Of a DNA stretch of 64,000 bases, positions 34,501-44,477 are shown piece by piece. Position numbers and translations under genes: made by a program. Positions within the stretch are counted from its first letter, which is position 1, and every line of letters starts with the position of its first letter. Below the pieces are notes generated by a model. It had not been told where the DNA came from. It searched no databases and was given only the letters and a program-made list of their open reading frames with translations. This stretch comes from Deltaproteobacteria bacterium (GTDB lineage: Bacteria; Desulfobacterota; DSM-4660; Desulfatiglandales; HGW-15). The stretch spans positions 1-64,000 of the forward strand of contig JAGVAP010000136.1 of the NCBI GenBank assembly GCA_020060215.1, in the 5' to 3' direction.

Positions 34501-35016
34501 CTACTTCGGGACGATGACCATGGTAAGGCGCCACCCTTCCCTTGTCGGAGGCTGCTCGATGGTCCCGACCTCGGCAACCTCTTCGGCCACCTTCCTGAGA
34601 AGGGTGAACCCGACATCCATGTGACTCATCTCGCGGCCTCTGAACAGGACGGACACCTTGACCCTGTCCCGCTTCTCCAGGAACTTCTTGACATTCTTCA
34701 TCTTGAAGCCGAGATCGTGCTCTTCGGTGTTGGGCCGGAGTCTCACCTCTTTCAGTTGAATGGCCTTTGATTTTTTCTTGCTCTCCTGCGCCTTCTTGCT
34801 GGCCTGGTACTTGTACTTCCCGTAGTCCATCACCCGGCAGACAGGAGGATCTGCATTGGGGGCGACCTCGACCAGATCCAGCCCCTCCTGGTTTGCGGTC
34901 TCCAGTGCCTCCCGCACGGACATGATCCCAAGCTGTCGTCCATCCGACGAGATCAGCCGGACCGATTTGGCGCGGATACTCTCATTGACGTTTACTTCAT
35001 CGCTTTTCTTGGCTAT
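34501..35016 (-). CDS. infC: Translation initiation factor IF-3, AUA start codon
   Basis: A 171-residue IF-3 with N domain (NVNESIRAKSVRLISSDGRQ, VREALETANQEGLDLVEVAP), the VCRVMDYGKYKYQ linker and the C domain (LRPNTEEHDLGFKMKNVKKF). No ATG, GTG or TTG gives the conserved N-terminus. The codon ATA at 35014-35016 does, and AGGAGG is 7 nt upstream of it, inside the last codons of thrS. Rare start codons on infC are known to let IF-3 repress its own translation, so AUA is credible. Starting at the ATG at 34923 would lose about 31 conserved residues. It begins four bases after thrS. Confidence 0.93.
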   Translation of the reverse strand: MAKKSDEVNVNESIRAKSVRLISSDGRQLGIMSVREALETANQEGLDLVEVAPNADPPVCRVMDYGKYKYQASKKAQESKKKSKAIQLKEVRLRPNTEEHDLGFKMKNVKKFLEKRDRVKVSVLFRGREMSHMDVGFTLLRKVAEEVAEVGTIEQPPTREGWRLTMVIVPK

Positions 35017-35020
35017 AGGA

Positions 35021-36946
35021 CTACCTCCTGTTGCTGCATTCTTCCCGAATGCGGTTGATCAAATCCCCGACGCTGGTAAGGGGCAGATTCTTTCCGTCCC
35101 TCAGCCGGGGAGTAACCCCTCCCTGCTCCGCTTCCTTGTCTCCAATCACAAGCATATAGGGGATCTTCTGAAGCTGGGCCTCCCGGACCTTGAGCCCGAG
35201 CTTCTCGTTCCTGAAATCCCCTTCTGCCCTTATATCTGCGCTCCGGAGAGAGTTCAACACCTTTTCGCCGTGCTCCACATTCCGGTCCGTCACGGTCATG
35301 ACCACGGCCTGTACCGGAGAAAGCCAGACGGGGAATGCCCCCGCATAGTGCTCGATGAGCACCCCGATGAACCTTTCCAGGGCCCCGAGGATCACGCGGT
35401 GAATCATGACCGGCCGATGCCGCTGCCCGTCCTTGCCGACGTAGAAAAGATCGAACCGGTCGGGAAGGGTGAAGTCGCACTGGATGGTCGCGCACTGCCA
35501 GAGACGTTCGAGCGCATCCTTGAGCTTGACATCGATCTTGGGGCCGTAGAACGCGCCGTCCCCCTCATTGATCTGAAAGGGCAGTCCGGTATCCTCGAGG
35601 GCGCTGATGAGCGCTCTGGTGGCCCTTTCCCAGTCTTCATCCGATCCGATGGATTTTTCGGGACGGGTGCTGATCTCGAGCTGGTACTCGAACCCGAAGA
35701 TCGCCATGACATCCTGCACGAACCGGAGCACGCCTTTGATCTCCCCGTCCAGTTGCTCGGGCGTGCAGAGGATATGGGCGTCGTCCTGCGTGAACTCCCT
35801 TACGCGCAACAGCCCGTGAAGCACCCCGGAGCGCTCGTGGCGGTGAACCAGCCCGAGTTCGAAGTAGCGCTTGGGCAGGTCCCGGTAGCTCCTGATGCTC
35901 GAGCCGTAGATCAGCATGTGGGAGAGGCAGTTCATCGGCTTGATGCCGTAGGACTGCTCGTCGATCTCCGTGAAGTACATGTTCTCGCGATAGTGGTCGA
36001 AATGCCCCGACTTCATCCAGAGCTCGGTCTTGAGGATCTCCGGACCCTTGACGAGCTCGTATCCCCTTCGAAGATGCTCGCGGACCTCGAATTGCTCCAG
36101 GAGGTGCCGCAGCATGGCCCCCCGCGGGTGCCACACGACCATTCCGGCCCCGATCTCCTCGTATGTGCTGAACAGTCCGAGCTGACTCCCGAGCTTGATG
36201 TGGTCCCTCTTCTTGGCCTCTTCCAGTTTTCTGAGGTACTCCTTGAGGGAGCGCTGATCGGCAAAGGCCACCCCGTAGATCCGGCTCAGCATCGGCCTTT
36301 TCTCATCCCCGCGCCAGTAAGCGCCCGCCACCTTCATGAGATCGAAGGCCTTGAGAAACCTCGTGGAGGGGACGTGCGGCCCGCGGCAGAGGTCCGTGAA
36401 GCTGCCCTGGGTGTAAAGTGAGACCTTTTCCGTGTCGATGGCCTCGAGCAGTTCGACCTTGTAGGTCTCGCCGGCCTTCCTGAAGAGATCGAGGGCCTCC
36501 TCCCTCTTCACCTCCTGCCGCCGGAACGGCAGATCGGCCTTGACGATTTCGGCCATCTTCTCCTTGATGGCCTTCAGATCCTCTTCCTTGAAGGGCCGTT
36601 CATAGTCGAAATCGTAGTAGAACCCGTTCTCGATGGCCGGGCCGATGGCGACCTTCACCCCGGGATACAGCTCTCTCACGGCCATGGCCATGACATGGGA
36701 CGTGCTGTGGCGGAGGATTTCGATCCCTTCCGCCGTATCCACCGATACCGGCTGGAGCTCTGTATCCGGACGGACAGGGGTGTTCAGGTCCCTCAGATCT
36801 CCATCGATCCTGAGGGCGACGACCCGATCCAGTCCCTTCACGTTCATACGTTTCAGGGCCTCGAGTCCGGAAATGGAATCCTCCGGGGCCTCAACAGGAG
36901 GCCGACCCTCGGTTTGCACATGGGACCTGTCCATATCCTCAACCAT
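35021..36946 (-). CDS. thrS: Threonyl-tRNA synthetase
   Basis: About 641 residues. An N-terminal TGS domain is followed by the editing domain ([29 protein letters not shown]) and the class II core ([15 protein letters not shown] motif 1 area, [20 protein letters not shown] motif 2, [19 protein letters not shown] motif 3). The C-terminal anticodon-binding domain ends with [15 protein letters not shown] helices ([14 protein letters not shown]). Zinc ligands are present ([12 protein letters not shown] of motif 2). Start choice is open: ATG at 36946 (MVEDMDRS) or 36934; the frame runs back to 37012. Confidence 0.95.
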   Translation of the reverse strand: MVEDMDRSHVQTEGRPPVEAPEDSISGLEALKRMNVKGLDRVVALRIDGDLRDLNTPVRPDTELQPVSVDTAEGIEILRHSTSHVMAMAVRELYPGVKVAIGPAIENGFYYDFDYERPFKEEDLKAIKEKMAEIVKADLPFRRQEVKREEALDLFRKAGETYKVELLEAIDTEKVSLYTQGSFTDLCRGPHVPSTRFLKAFDLMKVAGAYWRGDEKRPMLSRIYGVAFADQRSLKEYLRKLEEAKKRDHIKLGSQLGLFSTYEEIGAGMVVWHPRGAMLRHLLEQFEVREHLRRGYELVKGPEILKTELWMKSGHFDHYRENMYFTEIDEQSYGIKPMNCLSHMLIYGSSIRSYRDLPKRYFELGLVHRHERSGVLHGLLRVREFTQDDAHILCTPEQLDGEIKGVLRFVQDVMAIFGFEYQLEISTRPEKSIGSDEDWERATRALISALEDTGLPFQINEGDGAFYGPKIDVKLKDALERLWQCATIQCDFTLPDRFDLFYVGKDGQRHRPVMIHRVILGALERFIGVLIEHYAGAFPVWLSPVQAVVMTVTDRNVEHGEKVLNSLRSADIRAEGDFRNEKLGLKVREAQLQKIPYMLVIGDKEAEQGGVTPRLRDGKNLPLTSVGDLINRIREECSNRR

Positions 36947-37301
36947 TTTCCAAGAAAATAGGCATCCCAGAACTCCCGGACCGAATCCGCAGGATGCCTC
37001 ACCTACGTTCAATCAGAATCGAAACCTGCAAAAGGACTTCGTCTCTTGAATACCCACCGGAGGGGGGATTTTATCTCTTCATTTTTATTGTTTATTTTGG
37101 AATTATTGTCAATAGAAATCTCACGGCCGAAGATCCCGGCGGGCCGTAACCTCATGCGGTCCCCAAATTTCTTCCTTGTCACCATTCTTTTTTTGTGTTT
37201 TTATACCTTGTTTTTCTGGTTTCCCCGATGGACTGGTTACGGTCATTGGACAGGCCACGACTCGGTTGAATGGTTGAACTGAATCAAGAGGAGGATTGGA
37301 A
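36947..37301. other. Divergent region between thrS and a small lipoprotein gene
   Basis: About 350 bases. GGCATCC (36961-36967) and GGATGCC (36992-36998) can pair in the thrS leader, close to its ribosome site. The middle is AT-rich (long T-runs at 37080-37220) and should carry divergent promoters. A 42-codon open frame at 37153-37281 would encode a hydrophobic peptide (MRSPNFFLVTILFLCFYTLF) but lacks a ribosome site. Confidence 0.4.
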
Positions 37302-37520
37302 ATGAAGAGGCTCGTGTGTGTATTGGCGATGGGGCTCTTCCTGGCCGGCTGCGGAGCCGCTGCGCAGGAGTCTGAATTCTGGAAGCATGGCTCGATGTAC
37401 CAGAGCTGGGATCACATGAAGTACAGCATGAACCCTGAGAACTGCACCCCGGATGTCACCAAGAAGGCCAAAGAGGAGAAATGGTGGGGGATCCAGCAGA
37501 ATGAATGCCCGGGCAAGTAG
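37302..37520 (+). CDS. Small lipoprotein
   Basis: A 72-residue protein with a lipoprotein signal (MKRLVCVLAMGLFLAGCGAA, lipobox LAGC, Cys18). The mature part is about 55 residues, aromatic- and Lys-rich (FWKHGSMYQSWDHMKYS, EEKWWGIQQNECPGK), with two Cys that could form a disulfide. AGAGGAGG sits 7 nt before ATG 37302. It is a single-gene unit closed by a strong terminator. I do not recognise a function; similar small lipoproteins are common in sulfate-reducing and related bacteria. Confidence 0.85.
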   Translation: MKRLVCVLAMGLFLAGCGAAAQESEFWKHGSMYQSWDHMKYSMNPENCTPDVTKKAKEEKWWGIQQNECPGK

Positions 37521-37545
37521 CCGCGAGCTACCCCCCCAGGGAACG

Positions 37546-37575
37546 AAAGGCCGGTCCTCCTGACCGGCCTTTTTC
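37546..37575. terminator. Bidirectional intrinsic terminator
   Basis: AAAGGCCGGTC pairs with GACCGGCCTTT around a 5-base loop, with a T-run after it and an A-run before it. It lies between the lipoprotein gene and the convergent ABC ATPase gene and can serve both. Confidence 0.9.
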
Positions 37576-37607
37576 TTGTTCGTGACCGAACAGAGCTGGG
37601 TCCTCGG

Positions 37608-38708
<1,101 letters not shown>

Positions 38709-38777
38709 GGTTCAACGATCCTGCGCTCTTGTTCCATATCATGCTCTCCTTCACAGGACAAGGTTACCTGACCGAAG

Positions 38778-41051
38778 TTAGACCTCAGCCGAATGAGTGC
38801 GAAGATTGCAGCTCGGCCGCTGCCGGGCGGGCAGGGTGACGATGAAGGTGGCCCCTTTTCCGGGCCTGCTCCTGGCCGTGATGGTGCCGCCGTGGCGTTC
38901 CACGATCTTTCTGCAGATCGCCAGCCCCATCCCGACCCCCTCGTACTCATGTCTGCCATGGAGTCTCTGAAAGGGGACGAAGATCTTGTCCAGGTATCTC
39001 TCGTCGAAGCCGATCCCGTTGTCCTTCAGGCAGATCTCCACCCGCTCCGGCCGATGGGTCTCTTCGAAGTTGCAGTACACCTTGACGAGCGGCGCCACAT
39101 CCGCTTTGCGGAACTTGAGAGAGTTCATCAGCAGGTTCTGGAAAAGCTGCGCAAACTGGGTGGAGTCCCCCTCCAGGACGGGAAGCCTGCCGACCTCGAC
39201 CGACGCCTGCGACTCTTTGATCCGGATCTCCAGGTTCGACAAGGCCCTCCGCACCGCCTCGGAGAGATCGACCAGCGAAAAGGGATCGGCCTTCGAGCTT
39301 ACGCGGGAATAGGCCAGAAGGGACTCGAGCAGCGTCTCCATCCTTGCGGCCGAATCCTGCATGCGGCAGAGATGATCGATGCTCTTGCGGTCCATGGAAG
39401 CCCCGTCGTTCGTGACGACCAGGTCCCCGAAGACCTGGATCTTGCGAAGGGGCTCCCTCAGGTCGTGGGATGCAATATAGATGAAATCCTGGAGTTCCCT
39501 GTTCCTGCGCTCCAGTTCCGCCGTGCGCTCCCTGACGCGCAGTTCAAGCTCGTCCTGGACCCTCTGCATGGCCTCCTCGGCCTCTTTGCGCTCGGTGATA
39601 TCCCGTATAATGACGACGCTGGATTCACGGCCGTTCTTGTCCTTGAAGAGCACGGTGGACGTCTCACAGGGGAATCGGCTGCCGTCTCTGCGGATATGCG
39701 TCACCTCTCCCCGGTACCGGCCCGTGCGGCACCGCTCGTCCAGGAGGATCTGCAACCTGGGATCGCCGGCGTCGGTGATCCCATTCCTCCCCAGGGTGCA
39801 CATCTCGGCCTCCGTGTATCCGTGCATTCTGCACGCCTCGGGATTGGCGGCGAGAATCCGGCCGTAGGGAAAGGAGAGGATGATTCCATCCATGCTGTTC
39901 TCAAAGATGGACCGGTGCCGCTCCTCGCTCTCCCGCAGCGCTTCCACCGCCTGCCGATGATCGAGGAGCTGCCGCTTCAAGTCCTCCTGATTCTCCCTGA
40001 GCGCCTCTTCCGCCTCGACGAATACCCTGGTCAAGTCCTGGACTTCCGTAGGTCCGCTCAGATCCGGCGGTGTGACGGGGACCTCGCCTCGTGCGATCCT
40101 CAGCGCATAGATCTGCAGCCTCCGAATCGGCCTGGAAATGAATCGGGACAGGGACACGGAAAAGAACAAGGACGAGAAGATGACGACGAGGAGGATGGAG
40201 CCGTTCCAGGCGAGGTCGAGGGTAATGGGCCGTGTGACCTCCACTCTGCTCCGAGTGGCTACGGCAAGCCAGCCGATGGAAGAGATCGGGGCTCCTGCGA
40301 CAATGCGGTCGCCATCCTGGAGAGGGGCAGGGGCTGCATACTCCTCTTCAAAGGCGGCCCCCCTCAGATGCCGTTCCTCCCACGTCAGCGGGGTTCGCGG
40401 ATAGCTGTACACCACTGCCCCTCGGCTGTCCAGGAGGCTTATGGTCCCCTGCCTTGGACGCTCGAAAGCAAGGACCGGATCGAGTCTTTCCGGGGCGATT
40501 CTCGCCAGCACCAGACCGAGAAGCGTTTGATCCGAATCGCGGATGGCGCGTCCGACCACAAAGAGGGGCTCCCCGGTTCGTTTGGACTGGATCAGGTTGC
40601 TGACAACCCAGTCGGCGCCGGAGACCAGGGTGCGGATAAAGGGTCGGTCGGCCAGATCCAGGCCCAGAAGCTCCTGGTTGCTGGACGCCGTAATACGCCC
40701 TTCGGGACCTACCCAATGGAAATCCAGCACCGATACATGGTCTCTTGCGTTTGCTTCGAGGACTCTCTGGGCCTCCTTGGATGACGGAGATACGAATCCG
40801 CCGAGGAACACGCCTATTGCACTCTCCTGCCGCAGGATGTCCTGGACGGCCAACTCAAAGCCCTTGGCGAATACCCGGGCCAGTTCGAGGTTGGCGTGGT
40901 GCTCTTCGTTCACCCTCCTCTCGAACCTGCCCGAGTAGATGTAGACCTCTGCGGCGAGGACAGGGACGAGGACCGACAGGATCAGGGTCAGAAGCACGGC
41001 CCGAACACCGACTCTACGCCTGGGGGCCGGAAAATCTTCGGATCGACTCAT
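38778..41051 (-). CDS. Membrane PAS-domain sensor histidine kinase
   Basis: A 757-residue kinase. Membrane segments near residues 18-38 and 285-305 flank a periplasmic sensor of the dCache type (DFHWVGPEGRITASSNQELL, DLADRPFIRTL). Then come a HAMP region (about 305-360), a PAS domain (about 385-500; YGRILAANPEACRMHGYTEA), a coiled coil, the HisKA box FIYIASHDLREPLRKIQVFG and HATPase boxes (QNLLMNSLKFR, DNGIGFDERYL, GVGMGLAICRKIVERHGG). The bacteriophytochrome-like HisKA and the missing response regulator neighbour leave its target open. It is followed by the MalK-type gene on the same strand. Confidence 0.9.
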   Translation of the reverse strand: MSRSEDFPAPRRRVGVRAVLLTLILSVLVPVLAAEVYIYSGRFERRVNEEHHANLELARVFAKGFELAVQDILRQESAIGVFLGGFVSPSSKEAQRVLEANARDHVSVLDFHWVGPEGRITASSNQELLGLDLADRPFIRTLVSGADWVVSNLIQSKRTGEPLFVVGRAIRDSDQTLLGLVLARIAPERLDPVLAFERPRQGTISLLDSRGAVVYSYPRTPLTWEERHLRGAAFEEEYAAPAPLQDGDRIVAGAPISSIGWLAVATRSRVEVTRPITLDLAWNGSILLVVIFSSLFFSVSLSRFISRPIRRLQIYALRIARGEVPVTPPDLSGPTEVQDLTRVFVEAEEALRENQEDLKRQLLDHRQAVEALRESEERHRSIFENSMDGIILSFPYGRILAANPEACRMHGYTEAEMCTLGRNGITDAGDPRLQILLDERCRTGRYRGEVTHIRRDGSRFPCETSTVLFKDKNGRESSVVIIRDITERKEAEEAMQRVQDELELRVRERTAELERRNRELQDFIYIASHDLREPLRKIQVFGDLVVTNDGASMDRKSIDHLCRMQDSAARMETLLESLLAYSRVSSKADPFSLVDLSEAVRRALSNLEIRIKESQASVEVGRLPVLEGDSTQFAQLFQNLLMNSLKFRKADVAPLVKVYCNFEETHRPERVEICLKDNGIGFDERYLDKIFVPFQRLHGRHEYEGVGMGLAICRKIVERHGGTITARSRPGKGATFIVTLPARQRPSCNLRTHSAEV

Positions 41052-41281
41052 ATGCCCCTCCTCCTCGCGGGAACGGGAAAACGGGTCGGCGTCTTCGAAT
41101 CAGCGGCAGCAGGTCGACGTCAAATCGTTGCGATCGAATGTTCCGGGAAGGTTTTCTTGCCCTGAAAGGGTTAGTCCGCTCTATGCCATTTGGACGGAGG
41201 AATTACAATCGGGGATTCCCTGAAATTGGAGTGGGGATTCTCTTACCTGAAAAGTCGCCGCTTTTTGCTAATGACTTGAAT

Positions 41282-41626
41282 TTAAAGCTTATCGTCCAGG
41301 GGTATCCCTTTGCCGGAGGTCGCGGGAGAAGAACCGGACTTCGACTGCTTTTTTCGCTGCGCGTTTTCTTCTTCACTGTTCGAGGTCTTGCTGTTCCGCA
41401 TTTGCTGATTCTGTTGCTCTGCCGAATTCCTTACGTCATTTAGCTGTGCATCCAGACCCTGACGATCCTTTCTCCGTGCCTCAGGTAGTTCTCCTCCGGT
41501 CTTAGGCGCAGGAGGTATCTTTTCCCCCCTGGGTGACCTCATTTGAGCGAGACTGCCTACGGGCATCATCCAGCCCACCAGCAGAAACAAACAGAGCATC
41601 CATACCCGGAAAATCCCAGAACGCAT
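41282..41626 (-). CDS. Hypothetical exported low-complexity protein
   Basis: A 114-residue protein with a signal peptide (RVWMLCLFLLVGWMMPVGSL, cleavage near AQ) and a polar mature part rich in Lys, Gln, Ser, Asn and Pro without fixed fold features. GGAGGGGG lies just before the ATG at 41626; the frame is open further upstream without good signals. A TTGACA/TATGCC promoter precedes it. Function unknown. Confidence 0.55.
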   Translation of the reverse strand: MRSGIFRVWMLCLFLLVGWMMPVGSLAQMRSPRGEKIPPAPKTGGELPEARRKDRQGLDAQLNDVRNSAEQQNQQMRNSKTSNSEEENAQRKKQSKSGSSPATSGKGIPLDDKL

Positions 41627-41935
41627 GATCCCCCTCCAAGTGGATGTTCGATTCCGGCGTGCAGGCATAGGGGATCTCGCCCCCCGTGTCAACTCCCGGT
41701 CTCTTCCGCCATCAGGCATCCTCTCCCCGCAAAAAGGGGCGGGATCTTCGAGCCGCGTTGCCCTTCGTCCCTCGTCGCTGCAGACATACAGGATGGTGGA
41801 TTTGGGTCTTCTCGTCCCCACGCCCACGGGTGGGAACGCAATCCCCGGGATATGTGCGATCCGAACCGAGCTGCAAACTTGTGCTCCGCCCGTTGATCTG
41901 ATATTGATTCCCCCATCCAAGAAAGGAGGCCTGCC
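41627..41935. other. Divergent intergenic region
   Basis: About 310 bases between an exported-protein gene on the reverse strand and the YtfJ-like gene on the forward strand. Besides the reverse promoter at 41664-41692 it contains short GC hairpins such as CCCGC-AAAAA-GGGGCGGG. No gene or known riboswitch core is seen. Confidence 0.4.
41664..41692 (-). promoter_or_regulatory. Sigma-70-type promoter of the exported-protein gene
   Basis: On the reverse strand TTGACA (41687-41692) and TATGCC (41664-41669) are 17 nt apart, with the -10 about 38 bases before the start codon. Confidence 0.5.
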
Positions 41936-42463
41936 ATGAAGCACCTGCTGACGCTTATTGTCCTGCTCTCCCTTTTTCCAATCTCCGCCGCCCGGGCCGA
42001 CGTGAAAATCGGCCAGACCCCTCCCGGGGTCGAACTGAAGGGTGATGCCGGCGGCCGGCTGGACGGAACGCCCTGGAGCAGCCAGGAGCTGAAGGGAAAG
42101 GTCCACGTCCTTTTCTACGTCGATCCCGATGAAAAGGATCTGAACAACGACGCCAGCGAGGCCCTGGACAAGGAGAAGTTTCCCTCGGAGAAATTCGCCT
42201 CCGTGGCCGTGATCAACATGGCCGCCACATGGCTTCCCAACTTCATGATCTCCTCTTCTCTCGAAGAGAAGCAGAAGCGCTATCCGCGGACCCTTTACGT
42301 GCGGGACCTCAGAAAGGCGCTGGTCCGCACCTGGAAGATCGCCGACGACAACAGCGATGTCCTTGCGTTCGACAAAGAAGGGAGGCTGATCTTCCGGAAG
42401 GACGGGAAGCTCGGTGCCGAGGAGATCCGCCAGCTCCTGACCGTGATCAAGGAAAACCTCTGA
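41936..42463 (+). CDS. YtfJ-like periplasmic thioredoxin-fold protein
   Basis: A 175-residue protein. The signal peptide (residues 1-21, ISAARA before DVKIG) is followed by a thioredoxin-like fold resembling the YtfJ family: GKVHVLFYVDPDEKDLNNDA, VAVINMAATWLPNFMISSSL and VLAFDKEGRLIFRKDGKLG. There is no CxxC motif, so disulfide exchange is unlikely. AAGGAGG lies 6 nt before the ATG. It is a single gene; the following hairpin belongs to the convergent tRNA gene. Confidence 0.75.
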   Translation: MKHLLTLIVLLSLFPISAARADVKIGQTPPGVELKGDAGGRLDGTPWSSQELKGKVHVLFYVDPDEKDLNNDASEALDKEKFPSEKFASVAVINMAATWLPNFMISSSLEEKQKRYPRTLYVRDLRKALVRTWKIADDNSDVLAFDKEGRLIFRKDGKLGAEEIRQLLTVIKENL

Positions 42464-42465
42464 TG

Positions 42466-42498
42466 AAAAAGGGGTTGCGGCCTGAAGGCCGCAACCCC
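42466..42498 (-). terminator. Intrinsic terminator of tRNA-Val
   Basis: GGGGTTGCGGCC and GGCCGCAACCCC form a perfect 12-bp stem with a 4-base loop. On the reverse strand it is followed by TTTTT (42470-42466), so it terminates the tRNA transcript. Confidence 0.9.
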
Positions 42499-42509
42499 TG
42501 TCAGTTTCC

Positions 42510-42584
42510 TGGTAGGCACGGTCGGGATTGAACCGACGACCCCTACCGTGTCAGAGTAGTGCTCTCCCACTGAGCTACGTGCCT
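42510..42584 (-). tRNA. tRNA-Val(GAC)
   Basis: The reverse strand folds as a cloverleaf: acceptor stem AGGCACG/CGTGCCT (7 bp), D arm GCTC-AGTGGGA-GAGC, anticodon arm CTACT-CTGACAC-GGTAG with anticodon GAC, and T arm with GGTTCAATCC. The CCA end is encoded (42510-42512). A terminator follows directly. Confidence 0.95.
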
Positions 42585-42637
42585 GTAAACGAACGAACAA
42601 GTCAGTCTTAGCAATCCCTTCCCTGGGTGTCAAGAGC

Positions 42638-43246
42638 TTATTCTCCTCCGCCGCCCCCAAGCCCCCGCGCCTGGCGCGAGCCGGCTGCCGGATCCTTGCT
42701 GTTCCTGCGACCGTTCGCATTCTCTCCCATGAAGCCGAACCAGCGATAGATGTAGTGAAGACCGGAGCTGATGGTCAACAGGCCCGTGGCGTAAAAGAAG
42801 AAGTCGTAGAACATCGGCTGGAAAGGGGCGTAGGGCTTGAAAAGCACCATGAGAACCGTGATGAATTGAAAACAGGTGTTGATTTTGCTGATCATGGAAG
42901 GGCTGACCCGCAGATCGACGCGGTTCAAGGAGATGATCAGAACGCCGAGGAGGATCAGAAAATCCCTTGCAAGGACCATGACCGCCAGCCAACTGGGAAG
43001 GGAGTGGATCACTGCGAGGACGACATAGGCGCTCACGAGCAGCATCTTGTCCGCAAGGGGATCCAGGTAGGTGCCGAGCCTGCTTTTCTGTTTGAAGAGC
43101 CGGGCAACCATCCCATCGATTCCATCGCTCACCCCGCAGGCCACGAAGATGATGAGTGCCCAGAGAAACTCACCCTGGAGGAGGAAGATGATGAAGACCG
43201 GGGTAAAGATGATCCTCATCATGGTAATCAGATTAGGGACGGTCAT
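42638..43246 (-). CDS. pgsA: CDP-diacylglycerol-glycerol-3-phosphate 3-phosphatidyltransferase
   Basis: A 202-residue membrane enzyme that makes phosphatidylglycerol phosphate. The CDP-alcohol phosphotransferase motif is complete: DGIDGMVAR, eight residues, G, then LDPLADK with the two catalytic Asp. There are about five membrane helices. The N-terminus MTVPNLITMMRIIFTPVFI is typical. The Gly-rich tail (GLGGGGGE) is extra. It lies downstream of the TPR lipoprotein gene with a 57-base gap. Confidence 0.93.
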   Translation of the reverse strand: MTVPNLITMMRIIFTPVFIIFLLQGEFLWALIIFVACGVSDGIDGMVARLFKQKSRLGTYLDPLADKMLLVSAYVVLAVIHSLPSWLAVMVLARDFLILLGVLIISLNRVDLRVSPSMISKINTCFQFITVLMVLFKPYAPFQPMFYDFFFYATGLLTISSGLHYIYRWFGFMGENANGRRNSKDPAAGSRQARGLGGGGGE

Positions 43247-43303
43247 GAATCAAACCTCTTCAAATCTCTTCAATGTACCCGCTCCCCCGACGAAGCGTCG
43301 GAG

Positions 43304-44407
43304 TCAACGATGCAGCAGTCTGCCTCTGACCTTCTGCATGGAGAGGACGGCGTCGTAACCTGCGAGGGCGCCCATCGGATTGAAGGCATCGTCCCCTGCG
43401 TCCGGGTACCCGCCCCATTCCGTGCAGACGAGAATGGCCCCCAGGTAAGGGGCGTCCGATCGGACGTCCGTGAAGGGAGATCCCCTGGAGGCGTACCTGG
43501 AGAGGAGTGCAGGATCTTTTGCGGCCCTGCTGATGATGTCGGACATCATGATGGAAAAACCCGCCCGGGAAACGACCTCATCAGGCCCGAAGGTACGGTC
43601 GCTGTAGACCGTGAGGCCCTTGACCTTCAGGTTCAAGACCGCCTCCACGCTGCCTCTCAGCGGGTGCCCCTGGAGATCGGTGGCGGATGCGCGCGAAGTC
43701 CCCGGCCCTTCCCTTCTGAGGATATCCGTGATGCCCAGCTCATGAAGGAACAGGGCGGCGAGCTCCGCCCTGGTGACGCGTTCTTCCACGGCCAGCCGCT
43801 TCCCGATCTCCGAAAGAGGCTTTGCGCTTTCGATCTTCTTCAGGATACCGAGCTCTTTCTGTGCCTCCGGGATCAGGGACTTGCCGATTTCCACCACCTT
43901 CACAAAAGCCGTCCTGGCTTCGTCGATCCTGTACCCCTGCTTATAGGCCAGCCCCATGTAATAGTAGGCGTCCGGCAGATCTTTCATCGTGGAACACGCC
44001 CATGAATAGGCCTTCTCCGCCTCCCGGATCCAGCCGTCGTCCCGTAAGACGCTGTGGAGGCGTATCCATCCAACCTGCACCAGGTATTCCTCGACGCCGG
44101 GTGCGGCAAGGGATCCGGACCTCTTCATGGACAGAAGAGCCGCATCCCGGTCTCCCTTGTACGCCTTGGCAAGGGAGAGGCCGGTGTAGGCTGCGGAACT
44201 CCTGGGATCGTGCTTGAGCGCCTTTGTGAATTCCCGTTCGGCGTCATCCACCCGGCCTGTCTTGATCAGTTTGAAACCATTCGAGACGTAGAGCTCGGGG
44301 GTCTCCAGGACGCTCTCGGAGGACGGCTGTTGTGAAGCACACCCGGCCAGCGACATGAGGAAGAGAGCCAGCACGACTGCATGGAGATACGGGCCGATCC
44401 TTGTCAT
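43304..44407 (-). CDS. TPR lipoprotein with SLH-like C-terminal region
   Basis: A 367-residue lipoprotein: signal with lipobox LAGC (Cys23), then about three TPR helical repeats (ELYVSNGFKLIKTGRVDDAE, AAYTGLSLAKAYKGDRDAA, DAYYYMGLAYKQGYRIDEA), then a domain resembling S-layer-homology segments (VTRAELAALFLHELG, SRAGFSIMMSDIISR, PFTDVRSDAPYLGAILVC, FNPMGALAGYDAVLSM). SLH-type motifs commonly anchor envelope proteins, so a structural or assembly role in the outer envelope is likely. It may form an operon with the exported protein gene upstream. Confidence 0.8.
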   Translation of the reverse strand: MTRIGPYLHAVVLALFLMSLAGCASQQPSSESVLETPELYVSNGFKLIKTGRVDDAEREFTKALKHDPRSSAAYTGLSLAKAYKGDRDAALLSMKRSGSLAAPGVEEYLVQVGWIRLHSVLRDDGWIREAEKAYSWACSTMKDLPDAYYYMGLAYKQGYRIDEARTAFVKVVEIGKSLIPEAQKELGILKKIESAKPLSEIGKRLAVEERVTRAELAALFLHELGITDILRREGPGTSRASATDLQGHPLRGSVEAVLNLKVKGLTVYSDRTFGPDEVVSRAGFSIMMSDIISRAAKDPALLSRYASRGSPFTDVRSDAPYLGAILVCTEWGGYPDAGDDAFNPMGALAGYDAVLSMQKVRGRLLHR

Positions 44408-44477
44408 CCCCTTTTCCTCCCTTGAGCCCCTGCAACTGTACCCTTTGTCCCGGACGAGGATGGGCGCGAGACGGGGT

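Noticed and set aside
36947..37040. T-box leader for thrS
   Set aside because: No T-box core sequence or terminator/antiterminator pair is seen, and such leaders are mostly Gram-positive.
37153..37281. 42-codon hydrophobic open frame
   Set aside because: No ribosome site, AT-rich promoter-like context; it more likely belongs to the promoter region of the lipoprotein gene.
38793..40784. Long forward open frame of 663 codons
   Set aside because: Antisense shadow of the PAS kinase; no motifs or ribosome site.
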